Shown: positions 1 to 8,887 of the stretch, in pieces
Position numbering within the stretch: the stretch's first letter is position 1
Layout of the letters: each line of letters begins with the position of its first letter
Assembly: GCA_902515395.1 (NCBI GenBank)
Contig: CABXUL010000011.1
Location: forward strand, 1-44,728
DNA: 44,728 bases
Reading direction: 5' to 3'
Source of the DNA: an uncultured Bacteroidota bacterium
GTDB lineage: Bacteria > Bacteroidota > Bacteroidia > Flavobacteriales > Flavobacteriaceae
Notes under the pieces: model-generated
What the model saw: the letters and a program-made list of their open reading frames with translations, nothing else
The model's database searches: none
What the model was told of the DNA's origin: nothing
Made by a program: the position numbers and the translations under genes

Positions 1-2346
1 GAATTAAACGAACAATTACCATATACTTATACAGTGGAAGACGTTGAAAAATTTAGAGCTCAAAATGATCCAGATTATCCAAATACAGATTGGTATGATG
101 CTGCCTTTAGGGCAAATGCTATAATGCAAACTCATAGTTTAAATGTTTCTGGTGGTTCTGAAAACGTAAAGTACTATTTGAATGCTGGATACTTAGAACA
201 GGGAGGACTTTACAAATCAGATGACTTACAATTCAAGAGATATAATTTTAGATCAAATATTGATGCAAAAATAAGTGATCGACTGAAAGTATCAGTTGAT
301 TTGTCATATAGAGATGAATCCTCCAAGGAACCAAATTCTGAAGGTCTGGACATAACAAGCCTCAGTCAAACTTGGATAAGTCTGCAAACAGCTGTCCCTG
401 TATGGTCTGCTTTTCATCCAGATCCCTCAAAAACTGCTTATTCAGGTTTTCTAGCCCGAACTCCAGTTGGATCATCTACTAGCGCCTTAACTGGCTCTGA
501 AAATGATAGCTCTCGTTACTTTTTTGGAAGAATAGGTTTTGAATATTTAATACCTGGAATTGATGGTTTAATGCTTAAAGGAGATATAAACTATAACTCT
601 AATGACACTCATGAAAAGAACCATGATAGACCCTACCAAGTTTTTATGTATAGTCATGAAACTCAGGCATATTCAGGAATGGCTTTTGCGGGTGAAAATA
701 ATTTATATGAATATACCACAAGGTATAATATGTTATATCCTGTATTGTCCTTAAATTATGAAAAGGAAATAGGAGACCATAGTTTCCAAGGTCTTGTCCT
801 AGCTGAGTCTATTGATACTAACATGACATCCTTATCGGCAGGAAGGCTTAATTTACTTTCAATGGATATTCCTTATCTATTTGCAGGTGAGCAAGAGGGG
901 ATGTCTAATAATAGTGGTGCTATCCAAACTGGTAGGATGAGTTATGTCGGAAGAGTAAATTATGCTTTTAAAAATAAATATTTGTTTGAGGCTACTTTAA
1001 GAGCAGACGGATCTTTTAGATTTCCAACCGATTCAAGGTGGGGTTATTTCCCAAGTTTTTCTGCCGCTTGGAGACTTTCAGAAGAATCGTTCATAGAAGA
1101 TAGTTTAAGTTTTGTAAATTCTTTAAAGTTAAGATTATCATATAGTGAGACAGGTAATGATACTGTTGACCCATTTAGGTACGTTTCAGGTTATCAAATA
1201 TGGTCTGATCAATATATGCCAAATTATATATTTGGAGATAGTCTTTACAGACAGATTCGAACTGTTGGCATGCCAAATCCAAATATCACCTGGTTAAATA
1301 ACACCAACTATAATATTGGAATAGATGCATCTCTTTGGAACGGTTTGATTGGATTTGAATTTGACTTATTCTACAGATTAACTGAGGGTATATTCGCGAC
1401 TCCATTAGATAGTTATCCATCAACTTTTGGGGGTATATTGCCTGAAGAAAACCTAAACTCAACTGAGGATAGAGGTTTTGAACTTACTATAAATCATGGA
1501 AATCAAATTGGAGATGACTTTACATATCAGGTAAATGGATCCGTAAGTTTAGCGAGGCAAAAGCATAGAGTTTTCACTGAGCCTAATTATGACGATCCCG
1601 AAGAAATTAGGGTTTATCAAAAAACAGGTACATATACAAATAGATGGGTCGGATATAAGTCCAATGGAATTTTTATGAGTCAAACGGAAATTGATAATCA
1701 TCCTATTGATCAAGACCAGGCTTCAAATTCTACTATAAGACCCGGAGATATCAAGTATCATGACTTAAATGGAGATAATGTTATTGACTGGAGAGACCAA
1801 GATCAAATTGGATATGGAGAATTTCCTGATTTAACTTTTGGACTTAATTTGCAAATGTCTTATAAAAACTTTAGTGTTTCTGCTATGTTTCAAGGAGCAG
1901 GAATGTTTAATTATCAGGTTGAAAGTACATTTGCAGAGCCACTTAAAAATAATGGAAACATAATGGAATTTCAAAAAAAATATAGGTGGCAACCAGATCC
2001 AAATAATCCTGGTGTAAATATTAATCCAAACGCACAATTACCAGCATTATTGGGGAGTGCTGTTGGAAGAAACGTAAACAATGCTAAAATGTCAGATTTT
2101 TGGCTTCTAGACTCTACCTTTTTACGCCTTAGAAATCTAAATTTTAATTACTCTATTCCAAAAGAAATAAATGACTTTTTAGGCATTACTTCTTCATCAA
2201 TTTCACTTTCTGGAGCAAATTTATTCACATTAAATAATATGGGGATATATAAAAATGATGTCGATCCAGAAGCGCCTAGTACAGGTGGTGGGAGATTAGC
2301 CCCAATTAACAAAACATACTCGATTGGAGTTAATATTAAATTATAA
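1..2346 (+). CDS. susC: SusC/RagA-type TonB-dependent outer-membrane transporter, 5' truncated
   Basis: The frame is open from the first base, so the gene begins upstream of the window; 781 C-terminal residues are visible. Family knowledge: SusC proteins are 22-strand beta-barrels that import oligosaccharides across the outer membrane with a SusD lid, powered by TonB. The visible part is the barrel, with alternating aromatic-rich strands, a late D-L-N-G-D-N-x-I-D loop followed by a G-x-x-P-x-L-T-F-G-L-N strand, and the usual end in which 'TFLRLRNLNFNYSIP' precedes the final 'YSIGVNIKL' strand. The plug and signal peptide lie outside the window. Only 11 bp separate it from susD, so the two are cotranscribed. 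The internal ATG at 34 is not the true start. The substrate cannot be read from the barrel; the downstream sulfatases imply a sulfated glycan. Confidence 0.95.
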   Translation, partial: ELNEQLPYTYTVEDVEKFRAQNDPDYPNTDWYDAAFRANAIMQTHSLNVSGGSENVKYYLNAGYLEQGGLYKSDDLQFKRYNFRSNIDAKISDRLKVSVDLSYRDESSKEPNSEGLDITSLSQTWISLQTAVPVWSAFHPDPSKTAYSGFLARTPVGSSTSALTGSENDSSRYFFGRIGFEYLIPGIDGLMLKGDINYNSNDTHEKNHDRPYQVFMYSHETQAYSGMAFAGENNLYEYTTRYNMLYPVLSLNYEKEIGDHSFQGLVLAESIDTNMTSLSAGRLNLLSMDIPYLFAGEQEGMSNNSGAIQTGRMSYVGRVNYAFKNKYLFEATLRADGSFRFPTDSRWGYFPSFSAAWRLSEESFIEDSLSFVNSLKLRLSYSETGNDTVDPFRYVSGYQIWSDQYMPNYIFGDSLYRQIRTVGMPNPNITWLNNTNYNIGIDASLWNGLIGFEFDLFYRLTEGIFATPLDSYPSTFGGILPEENLNSTEDRGFELTINHGNQIGDDFTYQVNGSVSLARQKHRVFTEPNYDDPEEIRVYQKTGTYTNRWVGYKSNGIFMSQTEIDNHPIDQDQASNSTIRPGDIKYHDLNGDNVIDWRDQDQIGYGEFPDLTFGLNLQMSYKNFSVSAMFQGAGMFNYQVESTFAEPLKNNGNIMEFQKKYRWQPDPNNPGVNINPNAQLPALLGSAVGRNVNNAKMSDFWLLDSTFLRLRNLNFNYSIPKEINDFLGITSSSISLSGANLFTLNNMGIYKNDVDPEAPSTGGGRLAPINKTYSIGVNIKL

Positions 2347-2357
2347 ATTCTATTATT

Positions 2358-4100
2358 ATGAAAAAATATATATATTCTTTTTTACTATTGTCAATACTCA
2401 TAGTCGGTTGTGACAAAGTTTTAGACAAAGAGCCATTAGATCTTATAACCGATCAAGTTGTTTGGAAGGATCCTGCTCTAATTGATGCATTTCTTGCCGA
2501 TTTATATAAAAGAGTTGACTTCATAGAGGTCAGAGGGAATGATTTCTCACAAACATCACACGGATTAATTGCATCTATGTCTGGCAATGGTCGATCATTT
2601 GGAACTCATCATGGTTCATACAAGGCCTCAACAAGAGTTTTAACCTCTGATGGTGCATTCCCTGAACTGGATTACTGGAAATATAACAATATAAGAGAGG
2701 CTAATTATTTTCTAGAAAAAATCCAAGATTCTCCTTTAGATCAGTCGCTAATTGATCAGCGAACTGCTGAGGTAAGGTTCTTAAGAGCATACATGTATTT
2801 TCAAATGGTTATAAGATATGGTGGTGTTCCACTGATACTGAAACCGCAAGCAGCTGATGCCTCAGCTGATGAAATATTTGTTTCCAGAAACTCTGAAAAG
2901 GAAGTTTACGATTTCATAATAAGCGAAATGTCGTCAATTTCTCAGATTTTGCCTGCGAGTTCAATTCAAGAGAAAGGCAGACCTTCAGAAATGGCAGCAT
3001 TAGCATTAAAAAGTAGGGCAGCTATATTTGCTTCGAGCATTGCTAAATATGGAACAAAACAACTCAATGGACTACTAGGCTTTGACTCTTCAGATGCATC
3101 TACATATGCACAAATTTGTTATGACACATCAAAATATATAATTGATTCAGGCTCACACGCTTTGTATGAAGTTCATGCTGATCCAACAGTTAATTTTCAA
3201 AATATATTTTTAGATGAATCTAGTTCAAATTCTGAGATAATAATGTCCGAGATATACGATTTTTCTAAAAATAGAGCACACGCGTATAGTTTGCGAGGAA
3301 TGCCTCATGATTATTCTAATACCTGGGGGTCAATGTGTTTTCTTTATGATGGGACTGAAAGATTTGAATTTGAAGATGGCTCTCCAGGAACTTCAATATC
3401 CAGGGAAATGATCGCATCAAAGGAATGGGCTCCGTCAGAATTATGGCACAATAAAGACCCAAGATTTAAAGCAACTGTCTTTTATCCTGAGAGTGCTTGG
3501 CAAGGAGGAAAAGTATTATTCCATAAGAAAACTATTCGTGGTGGTGAAACATTTACTTCAGGAACAGCTGAAGATGGTTGGCCTTATGCTGCTACTAGAA
3601 GGAATTACATAAGAACGGGTTTTATACCTAGAAAAAGGGTGAATGAAACGATGACACCTGATGGTGTTCAATCAGATGATACCGATTATATTATTTTTAG
3701 AGTTGGAGAAATTTATTTAAATTTAGCCGAGGCTGCACTTTATTTAAATAAAGATGCCGAAGCTCTAAATCTTCTAAACAGAGTCAGGCAAAGAGCAAAT
3801 ATGCCCCCAAAATCAATCATTAATGAAGAAATTCTTCAAAATGAAAGATTGGTAGAGCTCACATGGGAAAATCAAAGTTATTGGGATCTGAGAAGATGGA
3901 GAATTGCTAAAGATGTTTTGCACGGGAAAAGATTTCAGGGTCTCGAGTACACATATAATTATGACACTAAAAAATATATAATTTCTTTTAAAAATGCCGA
4001 GGGCGTTGCAAGAACATTTTTAGATCATAATTATTATTTACCTCTTGGAATAAGTAGGATTACAGAGAACAATAACTTTGTTGAAAATCCAGGGTATTAA
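2358..4100 (+). CDS. susD: SusD/RagB-family glycan-binding outer-membrane lipoprotein
   Basis: 580 residues, the usual size for the family. The N terminus is a lipoprotein signal (MKK, hydrophobic core, LIVGC lipobox, lipidated Cys18). The TPR-like SusD fold is recognisable from 'RFLRAYMYFQMVIRYGGVPL' in the first third, and from 'GEIYLNLAEAALYLNK' with 'LLNRVRQRANMP' and 'ERLVELTWENQSYWDLRRWR' near the end. Family role: surface lipoprotein that caps SusC and binds the incoming glycan. It follows susC by 11 bp and ends just before a perfect stem-loop, so susCD form a unit whose transcript probably ends or is stabilised there. The specificity is unknown. Confidence 0.95.
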   Translation: MKKYIYSFLLLSILIVGCDKVLDKEPLDLITDQVVWKDPALIDAFLADLYKRVDFIEVRGNDFSQTSHGLIASMSGNGRSFGTHHGSYKASTRVLTSDGAFPELDYWKYNNIREANYFLEKIQDSPLDQSLIDQRTAEVRFLRAYMYFQMVIRYGGVPLILKPQAADASADEIFVSRNSEKEVYDFIISEMSSISQILPASSIQEKGRPSEMAALALKSRAAIFASSIAKYGTKQLNGLLGFDSSDASTYAQICYDTSKYIIDSGSHALYEVHADPTVNFQNIFLDESSSNSEIIMSEIYDFSKNRAHAYSLRGMPHDYSNTWGSMCFLYDGTERFEFEDGSPGTSISREMIASKEWAPSELWHNKDPRFKATVFYPESAWQGGKVLFHKKTIRGGETFTSGTAEDGWPYAATRRNYIRTGFIPRKRVNETMTPDGVQSDDTDYIIFRVGEIYLNLAEAALYLNKDAEALNLLNRVRQRANMPPKSIINEEILQNERLVELTWENQSYWDLRRWRIAKDVLHGKRFQGLEYTYNYDTKKYIISFKNAEGVARTFLDHNYYLPLGISRITENNNFVENPGY

Positions 4101-4114
4101 TAAAAATATCATTT

Positions 4115-4151
4115 AAAAAAAGGGATTCGACTTTTTCGAATCCCTTTTTTT
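4115..4151 (+). terminator. Perfect stem-loop terminator or mRNA-stabilising hairpin after susD
   Basis: A 16-bp perfect inverted repeat (A7-GGG-ATTCGA, loop CTTTT, TCGAAT-CCC-T7) begins 14 bp after the susD stop. The T tract makes it a textbook intrinsic terminator on the plus strand, and the mirrored A tract would let it work on the minus strand too. Only about 30 bp separate it from the next gene start at 4184. That leaves little room for a separate promoter, so partial read-through is likely. Confidence 0.85.
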
Positions 4152-4183
4152 TAGACGATATTTAACGTTCTTAAATTCCTTAA

Positions 4184-5750
4184 ATGATGAAATTAATAAA
4201 AATTTGTTCCGTTTTTTTTGTAATAATAGTTTTATGTTGCGAAGAGCCTAGTAATAAAAAATCGTTAACAAATGAAAGTACTCATCAAAAAGAAATTTCG
4301 ATAGAAAATTTAAGAGATAAAATTAAGGGAGCTTGGGTAGCTCAGACAGTTGGGGTAACCTTCGGAGCTCCTGTCGAGTTCAAATATAATTCTACAATGA
4401 TTCAAGATTATCAAAAACTTGAATGGGATGAGCACTCTCTTATAAATGAATATTTACAAAAACCTGGTACTTACGATGATATTTACATGGATTTGTCCTT
4501 TATGAAAGTGATTGATGAGGAGGGAATAGACGCACCTGCAATGTCATTTGCTAAATCATTTGCAAATGCTGATTACAAATTATGGTTTGCAAATCAAACA
4601 GCAAGATATAATATTCAAAATGGCTTAACCCCCCCCCGAATCTGGTCATTGGAAGAATAATCCTTGTGCTGATGACATTGATTTTCAGATTGAAGCGGAT
4701 TTTGCTGGATTAATGAATCCTGGAATGATAAATTCCGCAATTGAAATCTGTGACAAAGTTGGTCATATTATGAATTATGGAGATGGTTTTTATGGAGGGG
4801 TTTTCGTAGCTAGCCTATATTCTCTTGCACTTGTATCAGACAATGTAAAAGAAATTCCATCAATTATACAAGAGGCAATTGATGTAATTCCATCTGAAAG
4901 TAATTTCAATAAATGCATCAATGATGTTATTAGATGGTATATGGATAGCCCAAAAGATTGGAAAAAAACTTGGTATAAAGTTAATCGTAAATGGAGTTCC
5001 GATATTGGATCACCTCTAGGGGTTTTTAAACCCTTTAATATTGATGCAAAAATAAACGCAGCCTGGGTTGTAATGGGATTATTATATGGTGAAGGGGATT
5101 TTACACGTACTTTTGAAATATCAACAAGATGTGGCGATGACGCGGATTGTAACCCCGCAACAGCTGGAGGAATTCTAGCATCAATAGTTGGATTCAGTGA
5201 AATTCCAGATTTTTGGACGCAGGGACTTAAAAAGGTTGAGAATTTACCTTTTATGGGGACAAATTATTCTTTAACTGACGCATACAGGCTTTCTGAAAAA
5301 CATGCTCTCGAAATGATAAAAAAAAATGGTGGAGAGGTGACAGAAAATTCAGTTAAAATAAGATTGCAAAAGCCAACTAAAGTACCCCTAGAAATAGCAT
5401 TTGAGGGTCATTATCCAAAAGAAAAATTAACCCCAGATCAGACTAAAGAGGGGATTTCCTTTGAATTTAACGGTATAGGTTTCGCAGTAGTAGGCCCCCC
5501 GAATCCATCGAACCCAAGTATAGAAAATCATGTTTTTCACGCAGAAATGTATATCGACGACCAGCTTATTGAAAAAATAATATTACCAACAGAGGAAAAC
5601 AAAAGGAGATTTACTCCTTTTTTTAAATATCAGTTAGAAAAAGGTCAACATCGAGTTGTCATTAAGATTTTAAATCCAATTGACCTTTTTAGCTTAAATT
5701 TTAATCATGTAATTATTTATGATAACAAACCGTTTAAATATAATTTATAA
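4184..5750 (+). pseudogene. ADP-ribosylglycohydrolase-family lipoprotein, frameshifted in a C9 tract
   Basis: Two adjacent frames make one gene: 4184-4660 encodes the N-terminal part and the remainder continues in another frame to 5750. Removing one C from the nine-C run at 4629-4637 restores a 521-residue protein whose join reads T-P-P-E-S-G-H-W, as expected for this family. The N terminus is a lipoprotein signal with Cys around residue 19-20 followed by EE. ARH-fold metal-site motifs are present: a 'TYDD' with D98/D99, and 'CGDDADCNPATAGG' around residues 316-329. A beta-rich module of about 130 residues follows the ARH domain. It is paralogous to the gene at 7497. Family members remove ribofuranosyl groups from ADP-ribosylated targets; in a PUL the substrate is more likely a furanoside in the glycan (inference). 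It could be a pseudogene, a phase-variable gene or a sequencing error. Confidence 0.8.
4629..4637 (+). repeat. Mononucleotide C9 tract within the ARH gene
   Basis: Nine consecutive C residues lie in an AT-rich gene, at exactly the point where the reading frame is lost. Eight Cs would keep the frame. Such tracts are prone to slipped-strand mispairing in vivo and to miscounting during sequencing. Confidence 0.9.
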
Positions 5751-5795
5751 ATTCAAATCAAACATTCAATTTCAAAAAACCCTTTTCAGACTCAG

Positions 5796-7289
5796 ATGAC
5801 ATATTATTTAAAAACATTCTTATCTGCATGTATTTTTTTACTTATCAATTCTTTTTCCATTGGACAAGAAAATTTATCTGATAAGCCTAATATTTTATTT
5901 ATTGCCATTGATGATTTAAATGATTGGACTGGTTTTATGGGGGGGCATCCGCAAGCAAAAACTCCCAACATTGATCGATTAGCAAAAAAAGGTATTGCCT
6001 TTACCAAAGCCTATTCCTCTGCTCCACTATGTAACCCTTCAAGAATTAGTCTGTTGACTGGAATTCTCCCTTCTAATTCAGGCGTATATGGTAATGCTGA
6101 ACGGAATTTTAGGGATCGATCCCCAGGAGTAACAACTATAATGGAGTATTTAAAAAGATTTGATTATAAAACAATGGGAGGTGGAAAGATCTTTCATGGA
6201 TTTAACACAATTGGTGATTCTATTTCCTGGGACTATTATCACAAAATTACAAGAGCATCTAGAATCAAAGGGAAAAAAGTATCAAATGAAGGAAATAAAT
6301 TTGATGGGAGGGATTCAAATTTACCTTTTCCAAGTCTATTCAGATGGGGCCCACTTGATATAGAAGATAAAGAAATGCCGGATGTAAAACTCGTTAATTG
6401 GGCAATATCAATGTTGAATAAAAAACACAGTAAGCCTTTTTTTCTCGCTGTTGGATTGACAAAGCCTCACATGCCATGGTATGTACCCAGAAAATATTTT
6501 GAAAAATTCCCTTTAAACGAAATTATTTTACCAGAAACTATTCAGAATGATATAGATGATCTTCCTCCTTTTGGAAAAAAATTAGCGAAAGAAATTTATA
6601 TTCCTTCTTCTGGTGAAAATTATAATATCTCAGGAGATGTTGAACATACAAGAGTTTTAAATTCAAACCAATGGAAAAAAGGCGTCCAAGGCTATCTCGC
6701 AACTATTAATTTCGCTGACAAATACGTAGGGAGACTTTTAGATGCACTGGATAAAAGTAATTATTTTGAAAATACTATAGTTATATTATGGGGAGATCAC
6801 GGATGGCATTTGGGTGAAAAAGAACATTGGAGAAAACATGCACTCTGGGAGGATTCAACTAGAACTCCACTGATTATTTATTATCCTAACAAAATTCAAA
6901 ACGGCTCAACCATTTCCCAACCAATAAGTTTTATAGATCTTTATCCAACAATTGTTGAAATGTGTGGTTTGCCAAAGAAAGAAAATATTGATGGTGTAAG
7001 CTTTCTTCCATTACTAAAAAACCCAAACCAAGAATGGAATAAACCAGTACTTATTACACTTGGAAAGGGGAATCATGCAATTAGAACAAAAAGGTGGAGA
7101 TATATTCAATATTTTGACGGAACAAACGAATTGTATGACCATGACCTAGACCCTAACGAGTGGAATAATATTTCGGGTCTTGAAGAAAATAAAAATATAA
7201 TTCTTGAGCTTAGAAAATCAATTCCCAAAACTGAAAAAACTCAATCATATAAACATACCATAAGTCCATCAAAAGTTGTTAAAATATAA
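5796..7289 (+). CDS. Type I sulfatase, iduronate-2-sulfatase-like
   Basis: 497 residues with a signal peptide (hydrophobic segment ending SIGQ), so exported. Sulfatase landmarks occur in order: metal-binding 'AIDDLNDW' near residue 35, formylglycine motif C79-N-P-S-R followed by ISLLTG, 'GGGKIFHG', 'KPHMPW', and 'GDHGWHLGEKEHW' carrying metal and sulfate ligands. The DLNDW and GDHGWHLGE signatures resemble iduronate-sulfatase and choline-sulfatase-like members. Cys79 would be converted to formylglycine by FGE or anSME. Family reaction: hydrolysis of a sulfate ester. It lies 45 bp after the ARH gene and just upstream of a remnant of a close paralog. The actual sulfated sugar cannot be deduced. 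Confidence 0.93.
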   Translation: MTYYLKTFLSACIFLLINSFSIGQENLSDKPNILFIAIDDLNDWTGFMGGHPQAKTPNIDRLAKKGIAFTKAYSSAPLCNPSRISLLTGILPSNSGVYGNAERNFRDRSPGVTTIMEYLKRFDYKTMGGGKIFHGFNTIGDSISWDYYHKITRASRIKGKKVSNEGNKFDGRDSNLPFPSLFRWGPLDIEDKEMPDVKLVNWAISMLNKKHSKPFFLAVGLTKPHMPWYVPRKYFEKFPLNEIILPETIQNDIDDLPPFGKKLAKEIYIPSSGENYNISGDVEHTRVLNSNQWKKGVQGYLATINFADKYVGRLLDALDKSNYFENTIVILWGDHGWHLGEKEHWRKHALWEDSTRTPLIIYYPNKIQNGSTISQPISFIDLYPTIVEMCGLPKKENIDGVSFLPLLKNPNQEWNKPVLITLGKGNHAIRTKRWRYIQYFDGTNELYDHDLDPNEWNNISGLEENKNIILELRKSIPKTEKTQSYKHTISPSKVVKI

Positions 7290-7297
7290 ATTTTGGA

Positions 7298-7462
7298 ATG
7301 AAAAAATCTAATTGTTTATTAATCATACTAAGCTTAATTATTTCTCAAGAAGCTTTTGCTCAATCAATTGAAGAGCCCAAATCCAATGTTTTTTTTATAG
7401 CCATTGAGGATTTAAATGATTGGACTGCATATATGGCGGAGGTCATTCTCACTCACTCATAA
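7298..7462 (+). pseudogene. Remnant of a sulfatase gene (N-terminal fragment)
   Basis: An ATG at 7298 opens a 54-codon frame encoding a signal peptide ending EAFAQ and then 'FFIAIEDLNDWTAYM', clearly the N terminus of a sulfatase like the upstream gene (its 'LFIAIDDLNDWTGFMGGH'). After 'AYM' the frame is shifted by one base: in the next frame the DNA reads G-G-H-S-H, matching the GGH of the intact paralog. Homology then stops and the next gene begins 34 bp later. The formylglycine motif and the rest are gone, so it cannot be active. It probably arose by duplication followed by deletion. Confidence 0.8.
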
Positions 7463-7496
7463 TAATATCAAATCCGAATTAATAAAAAACGAAAAA

Positions 7497-8840
7497 ATGA
7501 AAAAAATTACTCTACTATCACTTATAATCATAATCTTTTCATGCTCTGAAAAGAAAAAATCAACTGTTGATACTCCTCAAGATGAAAACCTTAAATATTT
7601 AGAATACAAACCTTCAGGGGGTGAAATTATAATATCAAGAGCTGAATATTTTAACAAACTGAAGGGATTTTGGCTTGCACAATGTATAGCAAACTGGACT
7701 GGCCTTGTAACAGAGATGGATAAAATTGGAAATATTGGAGATTCTAAGACAGGAGATTTTTACACAAGAGATGATTGGGGTAAAAAAGATTTACCAAGAC
7801 CCGGTCAAACTCTAAAGGTTGATCGATATATAGATTTTGTTTTTGAAGGTAAGGATGGAATGTGGGGAGCAGACGATGATACCGATATTGAATATATCTA
7901 TCAACACCTAGTTTACACTAATCAAACATCAAAATTAAGCGGACAGCAAATCCGCGATGGATGGTTAAAACATATAAAACACGAAGAACAAAACTATTTA
8001 TGGGTATCAAATCAAAGAGCTTTAGATTTAATGATTAGCGGAATAGTACCTCCGGAAACAAGTGATCCTGAAAAAAACCCAGACTTTGATATGATTGATG
8101 CTCAATTAACCACTGAAGTATTCGGATTTTATTCACCTGGTAGACCAGACTTTGCTGTTGAAATGGCAGAGCTTCCCATTCGAACAACTGCAAGATATAA
8201 TGCAGAATGGATATCCAAATTTTATGTTTCTATGTATTCTTTAGCTGCAATTGCTGATCCAAATCTCAGCAATAAAGAAAATCTGTTAATCATTGCAGAA
8301 AAATCTAGAGATCAGCTACCAAATGATTCATATGCTTCAAAAATGTATGATTTTGTTAAGAAACAATATAATGATGGTCTCCCATGGGAAACCATAAGAG
8401 ATAATGTATATGTAAGATATCAGGTAGAAGAAAAAGATGGTTATGACATAACATCAAGAAATATGAGATGTAATGGATGCGCAGCAGCAGGTATAAATTT
8501 TGCTGCAAGTATAATTAGCTTGTTTGCTGGTGAGGGAGATTTAAAAGAAACAATAAAAATAGGATCTCTTATGGGTTGGGATTCTGATAACCCAACAGCT
8601 ACATGGGGAGGGCTCATTGGTTTTATGATTGGACAGGATGGCGTTGAAAAAGCTTTTGATAGAACTTTTTCCGAGGAATATAATATTCATAGAACCAGAC
8701 AGAATTTTCCAAACGGAGTAGATAATTTTTCAAATATGGCTAATGTAGGAGTATTTATTACCGATAGAGTAATCCAAGAGGAACTTGGAGGTGGGATAGA
8801 CTTAAATAAAAATCTTTGGTATATTCCAACGGAGAACTAA
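7497..8840 (+). CDS. ADP-ribosylglycohydrolase-family lipoprotein
   Basis: 447 residues from the ATG at 7497, chosen because it gives a clean lipoprotein signal (MKK, hydrophobic run, FSC, Cys16 followed by SEKKK); the in-frame ATG at 7416 lies inside the sulfatase remnant. ARH-fold metal motifs are present: 'ADDDTDIE' with D126-D128 and D130, and 'GWDSDNPTATWGG' with D362 and D364. Known ARH enzymes hydrolyse glycosidic bonds to ribofuranose using these aspartates and two Mg ions. Lipidation points to an envelope or surface location, where intracellular ADP-ribosyl proteins are absent. Neighbouring sulfatases, GH127 and ribokinase suggest a furanosidase acting on the glycan (inference). It is a diverged paralog of the frameshifted gene at 4184. 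Confidence 0.87.
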   Translation: MKKITLLSLIIIIFSCSEKKKSTVDTPQDENLKYLEYKPSGGEIIISRAEYFNKLKGFWLAQCIANWTGLVTEMDKIGNIGDSKTGDFYTRDDWGKKDLPRPGQTLKVDRYIDFVFEGKDGMWGADDDTDIEYIYQHLVYTNQTSKLSGQQIRDGWLKHIKHEEQNYLWVSNQRALDLMISGIVPPETSDPEKNPDFDMIDAQLTTEVFGFYSPGRPDFAVEMAELPIRTTARYNAEWISKFYVSMYSLAAIADPNLSNKENLLIIAEKSRDQLPNDSYASKMYDFVKKQYNDGLPWETIRDNVYVRYQVEEKDGYDITSRNMRCNGCAAAGINFAASIISLFAGEGDLKETIKIGSLMGWDSDNPTATWGGLIGFMIGQDGVEKAFDRTFSEEYNIHRTRQNFPNGVDNFSNMANVGVFITDRVIQEELGGGIDLNKNLWYIPTEN

Positions 8841-8887
8841 TCATATCATCTAATTATTTTGGCGAACAAGACTTTAAATAAAAAAAA

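Noticed and set aside
5493-5500. Second C run in the ARH gene as another frameshift
   Set aside because: It is only six Cs and the frame reads through normally (V-V-G-P-P-N-P).
7416-7496. Extended N terminus of the second ARH lipoprotein from the ATG at 7416
   Set aside because: This segment overlaps the sulfatase remnant and would bury the lipoprotein signal; the ATG at 7497 gives a normal signal and lipobox.
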